Of a stretch of 64,000 nucleotides of DNA, positions 15,388-24,189 are shown one piece after another. The position numbers were made by a program, and so were the translations under genes. The notes under the pieces are model-generated. The model was given only the letters and a program-made list of their open reading frames with translations. It searched no databases and was not told where the DNA came from. The stretch spans positions 30,461 to 94,460 of the forward strand of contig CAYLPU010000003.1 of the NCBI GenBank assembly GCA_964385635.1, in the 5' to 3' direction. The stretch comes from CAYLPU01 sp964385635. GTDB taxonomy: Bacteria > Chloroflexota > Anaerolineae > B4-G1. Position 1 is the stretch's first letter, and every line of letters starts with the position of its first letter.

Positions 15388-17889
15388 ATGAAGGTGCCCT
15401 TGTCCTGGCTCAAAGACTATGTGGATATCACAATCCCCCTCGAAGAACTGACCGAGCGGCTAACGCTGGCTGGGCTGGAGGTAGAGACCGTCGAGTTCAT
15501 CGGCCTGCCGGGGGCTGAACTGCCTTGGGATTCGGACAAGATCGTCGTGGGCGAACTCCGCGCCGTACACTCCCACCCCAACGCCGACCGGCTGGTACTG
15601 GCAGAGGTCGAGTACGGTGGGCCGAAGCCTGAGGTCGTCGTTACCGGGGCTCCCAGCCTGCTGGAGCACCGGGGCCAGAGCGACCTGCACCTGAAGGTAG
15701 CCTTTGCGATGGAAGGTGCCCACCTCTACGACGGCCACGCCGAGGATTGGCGCGTCAGGAAGTTGAAGAAGACCAATATCCGCGGCGTATCCTCACGGGC
15801 CATGGCCTGCTCAGAGAAGGAGTTGGGCCTCTCCGACGAGCACGAGGACATCATCTACCTGCCGAACGATGCGCCGGTGGGTACACCGCTGGTCGACTAC
15901 TTGGGCGATGCTGTGCTGGAGTTCGACATCAAGGGGCCATTCGGCCACTTGCAGTCGGTCTTCGGCATCGCCCGTGAGGTGGCAGCACTGCTGGACGCGC
16001 CGCTCAGGAGGGATGTGCTCGAGGTGCTGGAGCGCCACCCGGCACAACTGACCTCCACGCCGGATTCCCTGGCGCTGGAGATCGCCGATCCCGACCTATG
16101 CCTGCGCTACTCGGCGGTCTTCATCCAGGGTGTGAAAGTGGGGCCTTCATCCTTCTGGATGCAGACGCGACTGCGCCGCGCGGGGATGCGCCCCATCAAC
16201 AATATCGTGGACGTTACTAATTACGTGATGCTGGAGTTGGGGCAACCACTGCACGCCTTCGATTACCACGTCCTGCGGTCCAGGCCAGGCGACGACTGTC
16301 CGGCGATCATTGTGCGCCGCGCCCGCCATGGCGAGCAGATGGCGACGCTCGACGGTGAACTGCGCACCTTCGACGAGGAGATGTTGCTCATCACCGATGG
16401 GGGTGGCCCTGTGGCGGTAGCCGGCGTGATGGGTGGGCTGGAAAGTGAGGTCACCGAGGCGACGACCGACGTCCTTCTGGAATCGGCCAATTTCCACTTT
16501 CTCAACGTCCGCCGCACCTCCCGCCTGCTGGGGTTGACGAGCGATGCAAGTCAGCGGTTCGGGCGGCGGGTGGACCCGGAGTTGACGGTGAAAGCAGCAG
16601 CGCGAGCGGCTCACCTGATGGCGGAACTGGGCGGCGGCACTGTCGTCCCAGTCATCGGTGACCTGTACCCGGGCCGCCAGCCGCAACGTGTGATCGAATT
16701 CGACCCGGCCTACGCCACACGTGTCCTGGGTGTCGTGGTGCCGACCGACGAAATTGTGCGTATTCTCACCTCTCTGGAATTCCAGGTAACTCCTTCCTCA
16801 TCTGCCCACCTACTCGTAGCCATCCCCTCCCACCGCCTCGACGTCATGCGGCCTGTGGACCTGGTCGAGGAGGTGGGGCGCGTCTGGGGGTACGACCGTT
16901 TCCCGATGACGCTCATACGCGACGAATTGCCTCCTCAGCGAGCCAACCCCCACCTGGAAGGGGCCGAGCGTGTGCGTGACCTCCTGGTCGGCTGTGGGCT
17001 TGACGAGGTCATCACCTACTCGCTGGTGGACGTCGAGGATGAAGGGGAACTGTGGCCCCAAGTGCCGCCTCCTGATCCCGCTCGTTATTTGCGCGTGCGT
17101 AACCCCCTCTCGGCCGAGCGGGCCTACCTGCGCCAGACGCTGCTTCCCTCCTTACTCCACACGACCCACAACAACCTGCGTTTTCTCGACCGTGTGGCTA
17201 TCTTCGAAATCGGTGCGGTTTATCTGCCGGTAGAGGGGCAGACGCTGCCCGACGAACCGCGCCGAATGGGCATCGTGCTGACTGGTCCACGAGAGGCCCG
17301 CTCGTGGCTGGCAGAGCAGGATCGTACGCCGATGGGCTTCTACGACCTCAAGGGAGTGGTGGAGGCATTGTTGGTGGGGCTGGGCCTGGAAGGAACATTC
17401 GAGCCGGACGAGCACCCCGCCTTCCAGCCGGGCCGGTGCGCGCAGGTCAGCGTCGGGGGTGACATGGTAGGCGTGATGGGGGAGTTACATCCCCTGGTGC
17501 GAGAGGGTTTCGACTTGCCCGCGCAACCCGTCTGCGCGCTGGAGTTCGATCTGGACAGGCTGCTGACGACCTGGGGCGCGCCTCGCAGGAGAGTCTCCAT
17601 CTCCATCCACCCGCCAGTCTACGAAGACCTGGCGGTGGTGGTGGGCGAGAGTGTGCCGGCAGTGCAAGTACGTGACCTCATTGCTCAGACCGGCACATCG
17701 TTGGTGCGCTCGGTCGTGCTGTTCGACGTCTACCGGGGGGAACAAGTAGGGCCTGGTCAGAAGAGCCTGGCCTACCGCCTCACTTACCAGGCAGACGACC
17801 GCACGCTGACCGACCGGCAGGTCGCCAAACTACGGGCCAAGATCGTCCGTCGGCTGGAGCGGGAACTGAACGCGACGCTGCGGCGATAA
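15388..17889 (+). CDS. pheT: Phenylalanine-tRNA ligase beta subunit
   Basis: Beta subunit of the Phe-tRNA synthetase, with editing and tRNA-binding functions. Domains in order: N-terminal KVPLSWLKDYVDI; OB-fold tRNA-binding domain (about 45-160, HSHPNADRLVLAEVEYG); B3/B4 editing domain (about 215-405, INNIVDVTNYVMLELGQPLH); B5 domain (about 415-490); core synthetase-like domain with EEVGRVWGYDRFP; and a C-terminal anticodon-binding FDX-ACB fold (about 740-833). Length 833 aa is usual. A strong AAGGAGG at 15378-15384 precedes ATG 15388, so it can be translated independently of the genes before it. The same transcript as pheS is likely, which would place two unrelated membrane genes under T-box control. 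Confidence 0.95.
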   Translation: MKVPLSWLKDYVDITIPLEELTERLTLAGLEVETVEFIGLPGAELPWDSDKIVVGELRAVHSHPNADRLVLAEVEYGGPKPEVVVTGAPSLLEHRGQSDLHLKVAFAMEGAHLYDGHAEDWRVRKLKKTNIRGVSSRAMACSEKELGLSDEHEDIIYLPNDAPVGTPLVDYLGDAVLEFDIKGPFGHLQSVFGIAREVAALLDAPLRRDVLEVLERHPAQLTSTPDSLALEIADPDLCLRYSAVFIQGVKVGPSSFWMQTRLRRAGMRPINNIVDVTNYVMLELGQPLHAFDYHVLRSRPGDDCPAIIVRRARHGEQMATLDGELRTFDEEMLLITDGGGPVAVAGVMGGLESEVTEATTDVLLESANFHFLNVRRTSRLLGLTSDASQRFGRRVDPELTVKAAARAAHLMAELGGGTVVPVIGDLYPGRQPQRVIEFDPAYATRVLGVVVPTDEIVRILTSLEFQVTPSSSAHLLVAIPSHRLDVMRPVDLVEEVGRVWGYDRFPMTLIRDELPPQRANPHLEGAERVRDLLVGCGLDEVITYSLVDVEDEGELWPQVPPPDPARYLRVRNPLSAERAYLRQTLLPSLLHTTHNNLRFLDRVAIFEIGAVYLPVEGQTLPDEPRRMGIVLTGPREARSWLAEQDRTPMGFYDLKGVVEALLVGLGLEGTFEPDEHPAFQPGRCAQVSVGGDMVGVMGELHPLVREGFDLPAQPVCALEFDLDRLLTTWGAPRRRVSISIHPPVYEDLAVVVGESVPAVQVRDLIAQTGTSLVRSVVLFDVYRGEQVGPGQKSLAYRLTYQADDRTLTDRQVAKLRAKIVRRLERELNATLRR

Positions 17890-17929
17890 CCCCCCCACAC
17901 ATAGGAGGGCGATCGCCGCGCCCCTACAT

Positions 17930-18472
17930 CTATCCGCCCAGCAACCTGGTACGCAGGCTGGACAGACTCCGCAATGCCTTCTGGCCGGTTGTCGGTTTCT
18001 CTAGTGACCGCAAGCCTGCTTCGTAGGCCGCCAGCCCACCGCTGCGGTCGCCTGTCTTCCACATCTGGACTCCCAGCGCCAGTAGCGTCTCCCCTTGGCA
18101 CTGGGCGTCGCCTAACTCGGCGAAGATGTCGGCCGCCTGGCGCAAACATTCCTTCGCCTTGTCGCGCTCACGTTTGCTGGCGTATAACCCACCTAGATTG
18201 CCGAGCGTCTGGGCCTCACGATTGCGGTCCCCCAGGCGTGCAAAAGCCGCTTTTGCCTCGTCCAGGGCAGCAATTGATTCATCCCACTTGCCCTGCAAGC
18301 GGTAAATCACGCCCAGATTGTTCACCGTCTCGGCTGCTTCGATCTCGTTCTTCTCGGCGACGAAAACCTCCTGAGCCTGTCCAAACTTAGTGGCGGCCTC
18401 CTCATACAGCCCCTCCTGGAATAGCCGCAACCCTTCTTCCTTCAATTCCTGTGCAGAAGCCGCCTTCTCCAC
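17930..18472 (-). CDS. TPR-repeat protein
   Basis: Small cytosolic tetratricopeptide-repeat protein, about 180 aa, made almost wholly of four to five TPR helical hairpins (ASAQELKEEGLRLFQEGLYE, ETVNNLGVIYRLQGKWDESI, QTLGNLGGLYASKRERDKAK, ETLLALGVQMWKTGDRSGGL). It should be a protein-protein interaction scaffold. GTG 18472 is chosen because GGAGG lies about six bases upstream; longer open frame would overlap the regulator gene. It follows the double-XRE regulator by 28 bases on the same strand and is probably its operon partner, so it may bind or modulate that regulator. Exact role unknown. Confidence 0.7.
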   Translation of the reverse strand: MEKAASAQELKEEGLRLFQEGLYEEAATKFGQAQEVFVAEKNEIEAAETVNNLGVIYRLQGKWDESIAALDEAKAAFARLGDRNREAQTLGNLGGLYASKRERDKAKECLRQAADIFAELGDAQCQGETLLALGVQMWKTGDRSGGLAAYEAGLRSLEKPTTGQKALRSLSSLRTRLLGG

Positions 18473-18500
18473 TACCGCACCTCCAATCTGTGATCTGCAA

Positions 18501-19172
18501 TCAATACGTAATGTCCAACAGCCCTTCGGCAATGGTGCGCAGTCCACCAGCCGGCATGCGAGCCAGTTTCATCGCCACTTCCAGATATTTGATGTTGATG
18601 GGCTGAGTGACAAACTCCTGCACCTCTCTGGGAAGTTCGCGGAAATGGTGCCATGCCTCCTTCAGCCGATGCCATTCTCCCACTGGCCCTTCCCGATCGT
18701 CGAGGAAGTACTCCAAAGGCAGGTGCAGATGGTGAGCCAGCGCATCCAGTTCTGCCAGCGGGATAGGTCGCTCTCCATACTCGTAGGCGGAGAGGCGGCT
18801 GGTCGAACAGCCCAATACCTTCGCTAACTCTTTCTGAGAGATACCGGCCTCTAGCCGCGTCTGGCGCAGGAGCGCCCCCACAATGCGGTGACGCAGAGCC
18901 AGTACCTCCTGCAGCGGCGGTGGAACTTCCTTTGTTGCAATCTCCGGATTCTGCTCCCAGAAACGTGCTATCGGAGTGTTGAGTACATAGGCCAGCACCT
19001 CCAACTCCGGCAGCGAGACAGGCTTGCGTCCATCCTCGTATGCTGTGATGGTGCCTGTGGAAACCCCCAGTGCAGCCGCGCATTCCCGCTTGGTCTTCCT
19101 GGCTTGCTCTCGTGCGTCGCGTAGCAGCAGGCCGATGATGCGGTTCCGCAGGGCTAGTTTATCATCAACCAT
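18501..19172 (-). CDS. Transcriptional regulator with two XRE helix-turn-helix domains
   Basis: DNA-binding protein, about 223 aa, with two tandem Cro/CI-type HTH domains: residues about 8-63 (LLRDAREQARKTKRECAAAL, GVSTGTITAYEDGRKPVSLP) and about 92-148 (LLRQTRLEAGISQKELAKVL, GCSTSRLSAYEYGERPIPLA). The two share the LPELE/LAELD and YEDGR/YEYGE patterns, pointing to internal duplication. The C-terminal 70 residues are helical and unassigned. The second ATG of an ATGATG pair is preferred for its spacing from GGAGG. The intergenic space to nusA holds divergent promoter candidates, so it may act on itself or on the nusA operon. Ligand unknown. Confidence 0.85.
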   Translation of the reverse strand: MVDDKLALRNRIIGLLLRDAREQARKTKRECAAALGVSTGTITAYEDGRKPVSLPELEVLAYVLNTPIARFWEQNPEIATKEVPPPLQEVLALRHRIVGALLRQTRLEAGISQKELAKVLGCSTSRLSAYEYGERPIPLAELDALAHHLHLPLEYFLDDREGPVGEWHRLKEAWHHFRELPREVQEFVTQPINIKYLEVAMKLARMPAGGLRTIAEGLLDITY

Positions 19173-19231
19173 CATCCCCTCCTTACCGTAGCGTCTGATC
19201 AGAAAAGGCCAGTCATTGTTCTCAGGCGTTA

Positions 19232-19259
19232 ATTATAGCACAACCAGGCAGGGCTACAA
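19232..19259 (-). promoter_or_regulatory. Possible promoter for the XRE-TPR unit
   Basis: On the minus strand TATAAT occupies 19237-19232, with TTGTAG 16 bases upstream (19259-19254). The -10 is perfect and the -35 weak. Confidence 0.4.
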
Positions 19260-19292
19260 AACGCGGAAAAATTGATTCGCGGCAGAAATTAC

Positions 19293-19321
19293 TTGCGTGT
19301 TCAGGGCGTCTATGTTATAAT
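19293..19321 (+). promoter_or_regulatory. Promoter of the nusA operon
   Basis: TTGCGT (19293-19298), 17-bp spacer, TATAAT (19316-19321). This gives a leader of about 300 bases before nusA. Confidence 0.7.
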
Positions 19322-19327
19322 CTAATC

Positions 19328-19630
19328 AGTATATGTGGTGTGGTGGAGGAAGTGGGCAAGCCCCACTTTTCTTTGTGTACGGTCACTGAGGGCTTATCCG
19401 ATAAGGTGCTCCCTGTCCTACGCTCGGGGCGGGCGTTCTCTAGGGACGAGAGTCGGGACGGGGTTTTTCGGATCGGTTCTGCGGAGTAGTGGCCCAGGTT
19501 GCTCCGCCGGGTCGCTGACCCGGCGGCTTCAACGAGACAACGAGGGGAAATAATTGGCTATAATGCCCTTACCAGACCCGGCTTGTGATCGGAACGGGGG
19601 CCATAGATTCCCGTCAGCAGGAGATAGGCA
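19328..19630 (+). ncRNA. Long nusA leader with hairpins
   Basis: No gene was found in this 300-base leader. It holds an early hairpin, AAGTGGG (19350-19356) with CCCACTT (19362-19368) followed by TTTCTTT, that looks like an attenuator, and a perfect palindrome, CCGCCGGGTC (19504-19513) with GACCCGGCGG (19517-19526). The rimP gene that usually precedes nusA is absent; translated frames show no RimP motifs. Autoregulation of the operon through the early hairpin is plausible, since NusA acts on such structures, but is inferred. Confidence 0.45.
19504..19526. repeat. Perfect 10-bp inverted repeat
   Basis: CCGCCGGGTC, a GCT loop, then GACCCGGCGG. No T run follows, so it is more like a palindromic repeat unit than a terminator. 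Confidence 0.6.
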
Positions 19631-21622
19631 ATGAAGTCGGAGTTCCTATTGGCATTCAACCAAATCTGTAGTGATCGCAGTCTACCCAGGGAAGTTGTAC
19701 TCGAAGCCTTACAGATGGCCTTGGTGTCTGCCTACCGCCGTAACATCGGTGTCAACGCGGTCCAAAACGTCACCGCCAAGATTGATCTGGAGACCGGGCA
19801 ATCGCATATCCTCGTCGAGAAGCGGGTAGTAGTAGGGGAAGCCAGCGATCCCGAACAGGAAATCGCTCTGGCGGATGCGCGTGCTATCCAGCCTGATGTC
19901 GAAGTGGAGGGTATGGTGCTGGTCGAAAGCACCCCCAAGGACTTCGGTCGCATCGCAGCGCAGACCGCCAAGCAGGTCATCCTGCAACGTATCCGCGAAG
20001 CCGAGCGAGAAGTGCAGTACGACCATTATGTCCAGCAAGAAGGGGAGATTGTCCACGGCATAGTGCAGAGCATCAAGCCACAGGCCGTGACGTTAAACCT
20101 TGAAGGCACCGAGGCGATCTTGCCGCGTAGTCAGCAGGTGCCTGGTGAGCGTTACAATCTTCACCAGCGTCTGCGGACCTACGTGCTGGAAGTCCGCAAG
20201 ACGGGTCGTGGCCCACAGATCACTGTCTCGCGCAGTCACAAGAACATGCTGCGCCGGCTGCTGGAATTGGAGGTGCCCGAGATTTTCAACGGTGCGGTTG
20301 AGATCAAGTCCATCGCCCGCGAGGCGGGTTCTCGCTCCAAAGTCGCCGTCTCTGCCCGCCAGCCCGGAGTAGATCCGGTGGGAGCCTGCGTTGGTATGCG
20401 CGGCGTTCGTATCCAGTCCATTGTAAACGAACTGGGCGGGGAGAAGATTGACATTATCGAGTGGAACATCAACACGAGTGCATTCATCGCTAAGGCGCTC
20501 AGCCCGGCTAAAGTGCTGAGCGTGCAACTGGAAGAGGACCCGGTCGGGGGGAAAACCGCCAACGTGGTCGTGCCCGACGATCAACTCTCGCTGGCAATCG
20601 GGCGGGCTGGGCAGAACGCGCGGCTGGCGGCGAAACTGACTGGCTGGCGCATTGACATCCAGAGCGTCACCGAGGCGGCCACATGGTCGTTGCGACGGGT
20701 GAATGAAGACTCAAATGTCCTCCCCGCGCTGGGTCTGGTGGCGGAATCGCTTCCCACCGTCGCCATCATCCTGCGACGGCACGAACAGGAGAGACTGCCC
20801 TATAACAGTGAAGAATTGCTCACGATGCGGCAGGTGATCGAAGGGGTTCAGGGTTATTACGCTTCGATCCGCGACGCTGAACGAGCGCAGCGCATAGCAG
20901 AGGAGGCGGCCCGCCGTGCGGTTATAGAGGCCGCCGAAGCCGAGCACCGCGCGGTTATCGAAGTGGCTCTCGCCCGTATCCCACCCCAGGCCCACGAGAT
21001 TCCGCTGACCGAGATAGGTCTCAGTGCACGTGTACTGGGTCACCTGGAGCGAGCCAGGTTGGCGACCGTCTGGGACGTGATGGAACGGCTGGCCGAGGGG
21101 GACGAGGGATTGCTGAGACTGGATGGCATCGGCCCCAAGAGTCTAGCCGAGGTTAAGAGGTGCATTGAAGCGTTGACTCTGCCAGAGGTCGAGGAGGGTG
21201 TTCCTGCAGAGGAGGCCGCTGTTGAAGCGGAGGTGGAGCCAGAGGCAGAAGCGGCGTTGCCTGCTGAACCAGCTCCTGAAGCGCCGGTCGCAGTTGTAGA
21301 GGTAGTGGCCGCAGAAGAGGAGGCCATGCCGCCAGAGGTCGCTTTGGAAGCCAAGGTGGCGGAGGAGGCCATTGAGGAAGCACCGGCTGAGGAGCCCGCA
21401 GTTGAACCCGTGGTTGAAGAGATCTTGGCCGAGGTGAGGGTCTCAGAGCTGGCCTTCGAGGAAGAGGAAGTAGAAGATGAAACCCGACTCGAGGAGGAGC
21501 GCAAGCGGGACCGCCGCCGCCGCCGGGAGCTGGTCTACGATGAGGAAGCAGGCATAGTCGTCGCTCGCCGCCGACGCAAGAGGGACGACGACCTCGGCAA
21601 GTGGAACGATATCTTGGAGTAG
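19631..21622 (+). CDS. nusA: Transcription termination/antitermination factor NusA with extended C-terminus
   Basis: RNA-polymerase-associated elongation factor controlling pausing, termination and antitermination. Domains in order: N-terminal RNAP-binding domain (1-125), S1 domain (about 137-205, GEIVHGIVQSIKPQAVTLNL), KH1 (about 235-285, GVDPVGACVGMRGVRIQSIV) and KH2 (about 300-350, DDQLSLAIGRAGQNARLAAK). Beyond these it is unusual: a helix-hairpin-helix segment resembling the RNAP alpha C-terminal domain (about 457-516, LSARVLGHLERARLATVWDV, GIGPKSLAEVKRCIEAL), a Glu/Ala/Val-rich acidic region of about 100 residues and a basic tail with RRRRRELVYDEEAGIVVARR. Total 663 aa versus about 350-500 in most bacteria. 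ATG 19631 follows an AGGAGA site. Confidence 0.95.
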   Translation: MKSEFLLAFNQICSDRSLPREVVLEALQMALVSAYRRNIGVNAVQNVTAKIDLETGQSHILVEKRVVVGEASDPEQEIALADARAIQPDVEVEGMVLVESTPKDFGRIAAQTAKQVILQRIREAEREVQYDHYVQQEGEIVHGIVQSIKPQAVTLNLEGTEAILPRSQQVPGERYNLHQRLRTYVLEVRKTGRGPQITVSRSHKNMLRRLLELEVPEIFNGAVEIKSIAREAGSRSKVAVSARQPGVDPVGACVGMRGVRIQSIVNELGGEKIDIIEWNINTSAFIAKALSPAKVLSVQLEEDPVGGKTANVVVPDDQLSLAIGRAGQNARLAAKLTGWRIDIQSVTEAATWSLRRVNEDSNVLPALGLVAESLPTVAIILRRHEQERLPYNSEELLTMRQVIEGVQGYYASIRDAERAQRIAEEAARRAVIEAAEAEHRAVIEVALARIPPQAHEIPLTEIGLSARVLGHLERARLATVWDVMERLAEGDEGLLRLDGIGPKSLAEVKRCIEALTLPEVEEGVPAEEAAVEAEVEPEAEAALPAEPAPEAPVAVVEVVAAEEEAMPPEVALEAKVAEEAIEEAPAEEPAVEPVVEEILAEVRVSELAFEEEEVEDETRLEEERKRDRRRRRELVYDEEAGIVVARRRRKRDDDLGKWNDILE

Positions 21623-21629
21623 TGGCGGC

Positions 21630-21929
21630 ATGAGCGAGAAATCTCAGCGGCGTAAGCACATTCCACAGCGCACGTGTATTGCCTGCCGCACGGTGCGACC
21701 CAAGCGGGAGTTGGTGCGCATTGTGCGCACGCCCGAGGGCGTAGTGGCAGTGGATGAGACGGGCAAGCACAACGGACGAGGAGCCTACCTTTGTCGTCAA
21801 CGAAACTGTTGGGAGACAGCACTGGCACGGCGGCAGTTGGAGCGGGCCCTAAAAGTGACGCTGACGGCTGAGGCCGAAGCCCGGTTGCGAAGGTACGCGG
21901 AAACCCTAGGGGTTCCAGAAAACCCTTAG
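21630..21929 (+). CDS. ylxR: YlxR (DUF448) RNA-binding protein
   Basis: Small basic protein, 99 aa, with the family signature PQRTCIACRTVRPKRELVRI and GKHNGRGAYLCRQRNCWE, including the GRGAYLC motif. In Bacillus the homologue (RnpM) binds RNase P RNA; the same role here is inferred from family. Seven bases after nusA and 46 before infB, the canonical place. The last codons overlap a palindrome (21901-21934). Confidence 0.93.
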   Translation: MSEKSQRRKHIPQRTCIACRTVRPKRELVRIVRTPEGVVAVDETGKHNGRGAYLCRQRNCWETALARRQLERALKVTLTAEAEARLRRYAETLGVPENP

Positions 21930-21934
21930 GGTTT
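21901..21934. repeat. Inverted repeat across the ylxR stop codon
   Basis: AAACCCTA (21901-21908) is the exact complement of TAGGGTTT (21927-21934). The stop TAG is part of the right arm. It lacks a T run, so it is a palindromic insertion or an mRNA structure, not a clear terminator. Confidence 0.55.
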
Positions 21935-21975
21935 AGAGCGACACAGGAGGGTGGAAGCGAAGGGAGAGGGTAGAG

Positions 21976-23781
21976 ATGAGTGAGCAAGTAGAGGCACAGG
22001 AAAAGCGCCAGGTCGAGATACCGGACCTCCTGACAGTGCGCCAATTGGCCGCGTTGATGGACATCAGTCCCATCGTCGTGATTAAAGAGCTGATGAACGC
22101 TGGCGTTATGGCGAACATCAACCAGCAGATAGACTACGAGACAGCCGCTATCGTAGCGCAGGAGTTGGAGTTCGAACCCAGGGAGGAATCGCCGGCTGTA
22201 CGCGAGGAGGTCATTGAAGAGGGAGTGACGTTGCTGTGGGAACGCCTTTACGCTGGCGAAGACCCAGAGAAACTCAAGCCTCGGCCGCCAGTTGTCACTG
22301 TCCTGGGCCACGTGGATCACGGTAAAACCTCACTACTGGACGCTATCCGCCACACCGACGTGGTGGCCAGTGAAGCAGGAGGTATCACGCAGCACATTGG
22401 GGCTTATCAGGTCGAACACAATAAGCACGTTATCACCTTCCTCGACACCCCAGGCCACGAGGCCTTCACCGCGATGCGCGCTCGGGGAGCCCACACCACT
22501 GACATCGTCGTGTTGGTCGTGGCCGCCGACGACGGCGTGATGCCCCAGACCATCGAAGCCATCAACCACACTCGGGTTGCCCGCGTTCCTATCATCGTTG
22601 CCCTCAATAAAATGGATAAACCCACCGCCCAACCCAACAGGGCAAAGCAACAGTTGGCCGACATGGGGCTGACCCCCGATGATTGGGGGGGAAACGTGTT
22701 GTGCGTCCTCGTCTCGGCGAAGAAGAAAACTGGCCTGGATGACCTGCTGGAGGCGATCCTGCTTGTCGCGGATTCCGTAGAGATCAAGGCGAACCCCGAT
22801 CGTCGTGCAGTTGGGACAGTACTGGAAGGACGGCTGGACCGCACCCGTGGTGCGACTGCCACTGTGCTGGTGCAGAACGGCACGTTGCGCGTGGGCAACA
22901 CCATGGTGCTCGGCCTGATTCATGGCCGCGTGCGCAAGATGCTTGATGAGACCGGGTGTCCTGTTCAGGAAGCACTGCCCTCGACGCCGGTGATAGTCAT
23001 GGGCCTTTCCGGTGTGCCCGAGGCAGGGGAGATGTTTAAGGTTGTGCCTGACGAACGCACCGCGCGGGCCATCGTCACCAAGCGCAAGGAGGAACTGGCC
23101 GCCAAGGCCGTCGCCCCGGTCATGACCTTCACCCTCGACGACTTCTCCAGCCGCATCCAGGCTGGGCAGGCGAAGGAACTCAACCTGATCGTCAAGACCG
23201 ACGTTCAAGGTTCTATCGAGCCCATTGTCAATTCACTGAAGCAGCTGGGCGGTGAGGGTCTGAATGTCAACATCATACACGCCGCCGCGGGCAACATCAG
23301 CGAATCGGACATCAGTCTGGCTATCGCCTCCCGCGCCATCGTCGTTGGCTTCCGTGTGTACCCCGATCCAGCCGCCCGTCGCTTGGCGGAAAGCAAGGGC
23401 GTGGACATCCGTTCCTATGATATCATCTACAAATTGGTGGATGAGGTGGACAAGGCACTCAAAGGGCTGCTGGAGCCAACTTATACGGATGTGGTGATCG
23501 GCACCGCCAAGGTACAGGCCACCTTCAAGGTCCCCAAGGTTGGCGGAGTAGCCGGGTGTTACATCCGCCAGGGGGAGGCGCGGCGCAACGCCCGTGCGCG
23601 GGTCTTCCGGGGCAAGGAGCAACTGTACGATGGCCATGTCAGTTCGCTCAAACGGTTCGATAAGGACGTGCGCGAGGTACGAACGGACTTCGAATGTGGT
23701 GTGGGTTTAGAGGACTTCCACGACTTCGTCGTCGGTGATGTGATCCAGTTCTATGTGAAAGAGCGGCAAGAGGCTGTGTAA
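21976..23781 (+). CDS. infB: Translation initiation factor IF-2
   Basis: GTPase that places initiator tRNA on the 30S subunit. Seen: one N-terminal IF2_N domain (about 14-65, LLTVRQLAALMDISPIVVIK), then the G domain with G1 GHVDHGKTSLLD, switch motif GGITQHIGAYQV, G3 DTPGH and G4 NKMD, followed by domain II, domain III (FTLDDFSSRIQAGQAKELNL) and the C-terminal initiator-tRNA-binding beta barrel (GTAKVQATFKV, FDKDVREV). At 601 aa it is a short form without the long N-terminal extension of proteobacterial IF-2. ATG 21976 follows GGGAGAGGG. Confidence 0.96.
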   Translation: MSEQVEAQEKRQVEIPDLLTVRQLAALMDISPIVVIKELMNAGVMANINQQIDYETAAIVAQELEFEPREESPAVREEVIEEGVTLLWERLYAGEDPEKLKPRPPVVTVLGHVDHGKTSLLDAIRHTDVVASEAGGITQHIGAYQVEHNKHVITFLDTPGHEAFTAMRARGAHTTDIVVLVVAADDGVMPQTIEAINHTRVARVPIIVALNKMDKPTAQPNRAKQQLADMGLTPDDWGGNVLCVLVSAKKKTGLDDLLEAILLVADSVEIKANPDRRAVGTVLEGRLDRTRGATATVLVQNGTLRVGNTMVLGLIHGRVRKMLDETGCPVQEALPSTPVIVMGLSGVPEAGEMFKVVPDERTARAIVTKRKEELAAKAVAPVMTFTLDDFSSRIQAGQAKELNLIVKTDVQGSIEPIVNSLKQLGGEGLNVNIIHAAAGNISESDISLAIASRAIVVGFRVYPDPAARRLAESKGVDIRSYDIIYKLVDEVDKALKGLLEPTYTDVVIGTAKVQATFKVPKVGGVAGCYIRQGEARRNARARVFRGKEQLYDGHVSSLKRFDKDVREVRTDFECGVGLEDFHDFVVGDVIQFYVKERQEAV

Positions 23782-23811
23782 CGAATCCCGAGTAACGAAT
23801 CGCGAACCCCA

Positions 23812-24189
23812 ATGGGCAGAAAATATCAACGCCGGGTTTCTGACCTGATACGCACTCACTTGACAGACCTGCTGGAGCGGAAAGTCCACGATCCGCGCCT
23901 GGAGATGGTCACCGTCACCGACGTGGTGGTGACGCCCGATGCGCTGCGCGCCGATGTGCATTTCAGCGTGCTGGGTGGGACAGAGGCGCAAGCGGAGGCG
24001 CAGGCTGGGCTGGAGGGTGCGGCTGGCTGGCTGCGGCGCGAACTGGGCCGTCGGTTGCGGCTGCGCAACACACCGGAACTGGTTTTCCACTACGACGCCT
24101 CGCTGGAGCGCGGTGAACACATCGCTAGCATCCTCGATGAATTGAGACTCAGTGACGACAAAGACGAACACTACTCTGAAACAGGCTAG
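23812..24189 (+). CDS. rbfA: Ribosome-binding factor A
   Basis: Late 30S maturation factor binding near the 5' end of 16S rRNA. The 125 aa protein shows the KH-like RbfA pattern: MGRKYQRRVSDLIRTHLTDL, DPRLEMVTVTDVVVTPDALR, DVHFSVLG and RLRNTPELVFHYDASLERG. A 30-base stretch of dispersed-repeat type sequence (ACGAATCCCGAGTAACGAAT) fills the gap after infB, leaving no recognisable ribosome binding site. The 3' end overlaps the next gene by 38 bases. Confidence 0.93.
   Translation: MGRKYQRRVSDLIRTHLTDLLERKVHDPRLEMVTVTDVVVTPDALRADVHFSVLGGTEAQAEAQAGLEGAAGWLRRELGRRLRLRNTPELVFHYDASLERGEHIASILDELRLSDDKDEHYSETG

Noticed and set aside
19559..19564. TATAAT just upstream of nusA as a second promoter
   Set aside because: No -35 at a usable distance and no proper extended -10; the promoter at 19293-19321 is much better.
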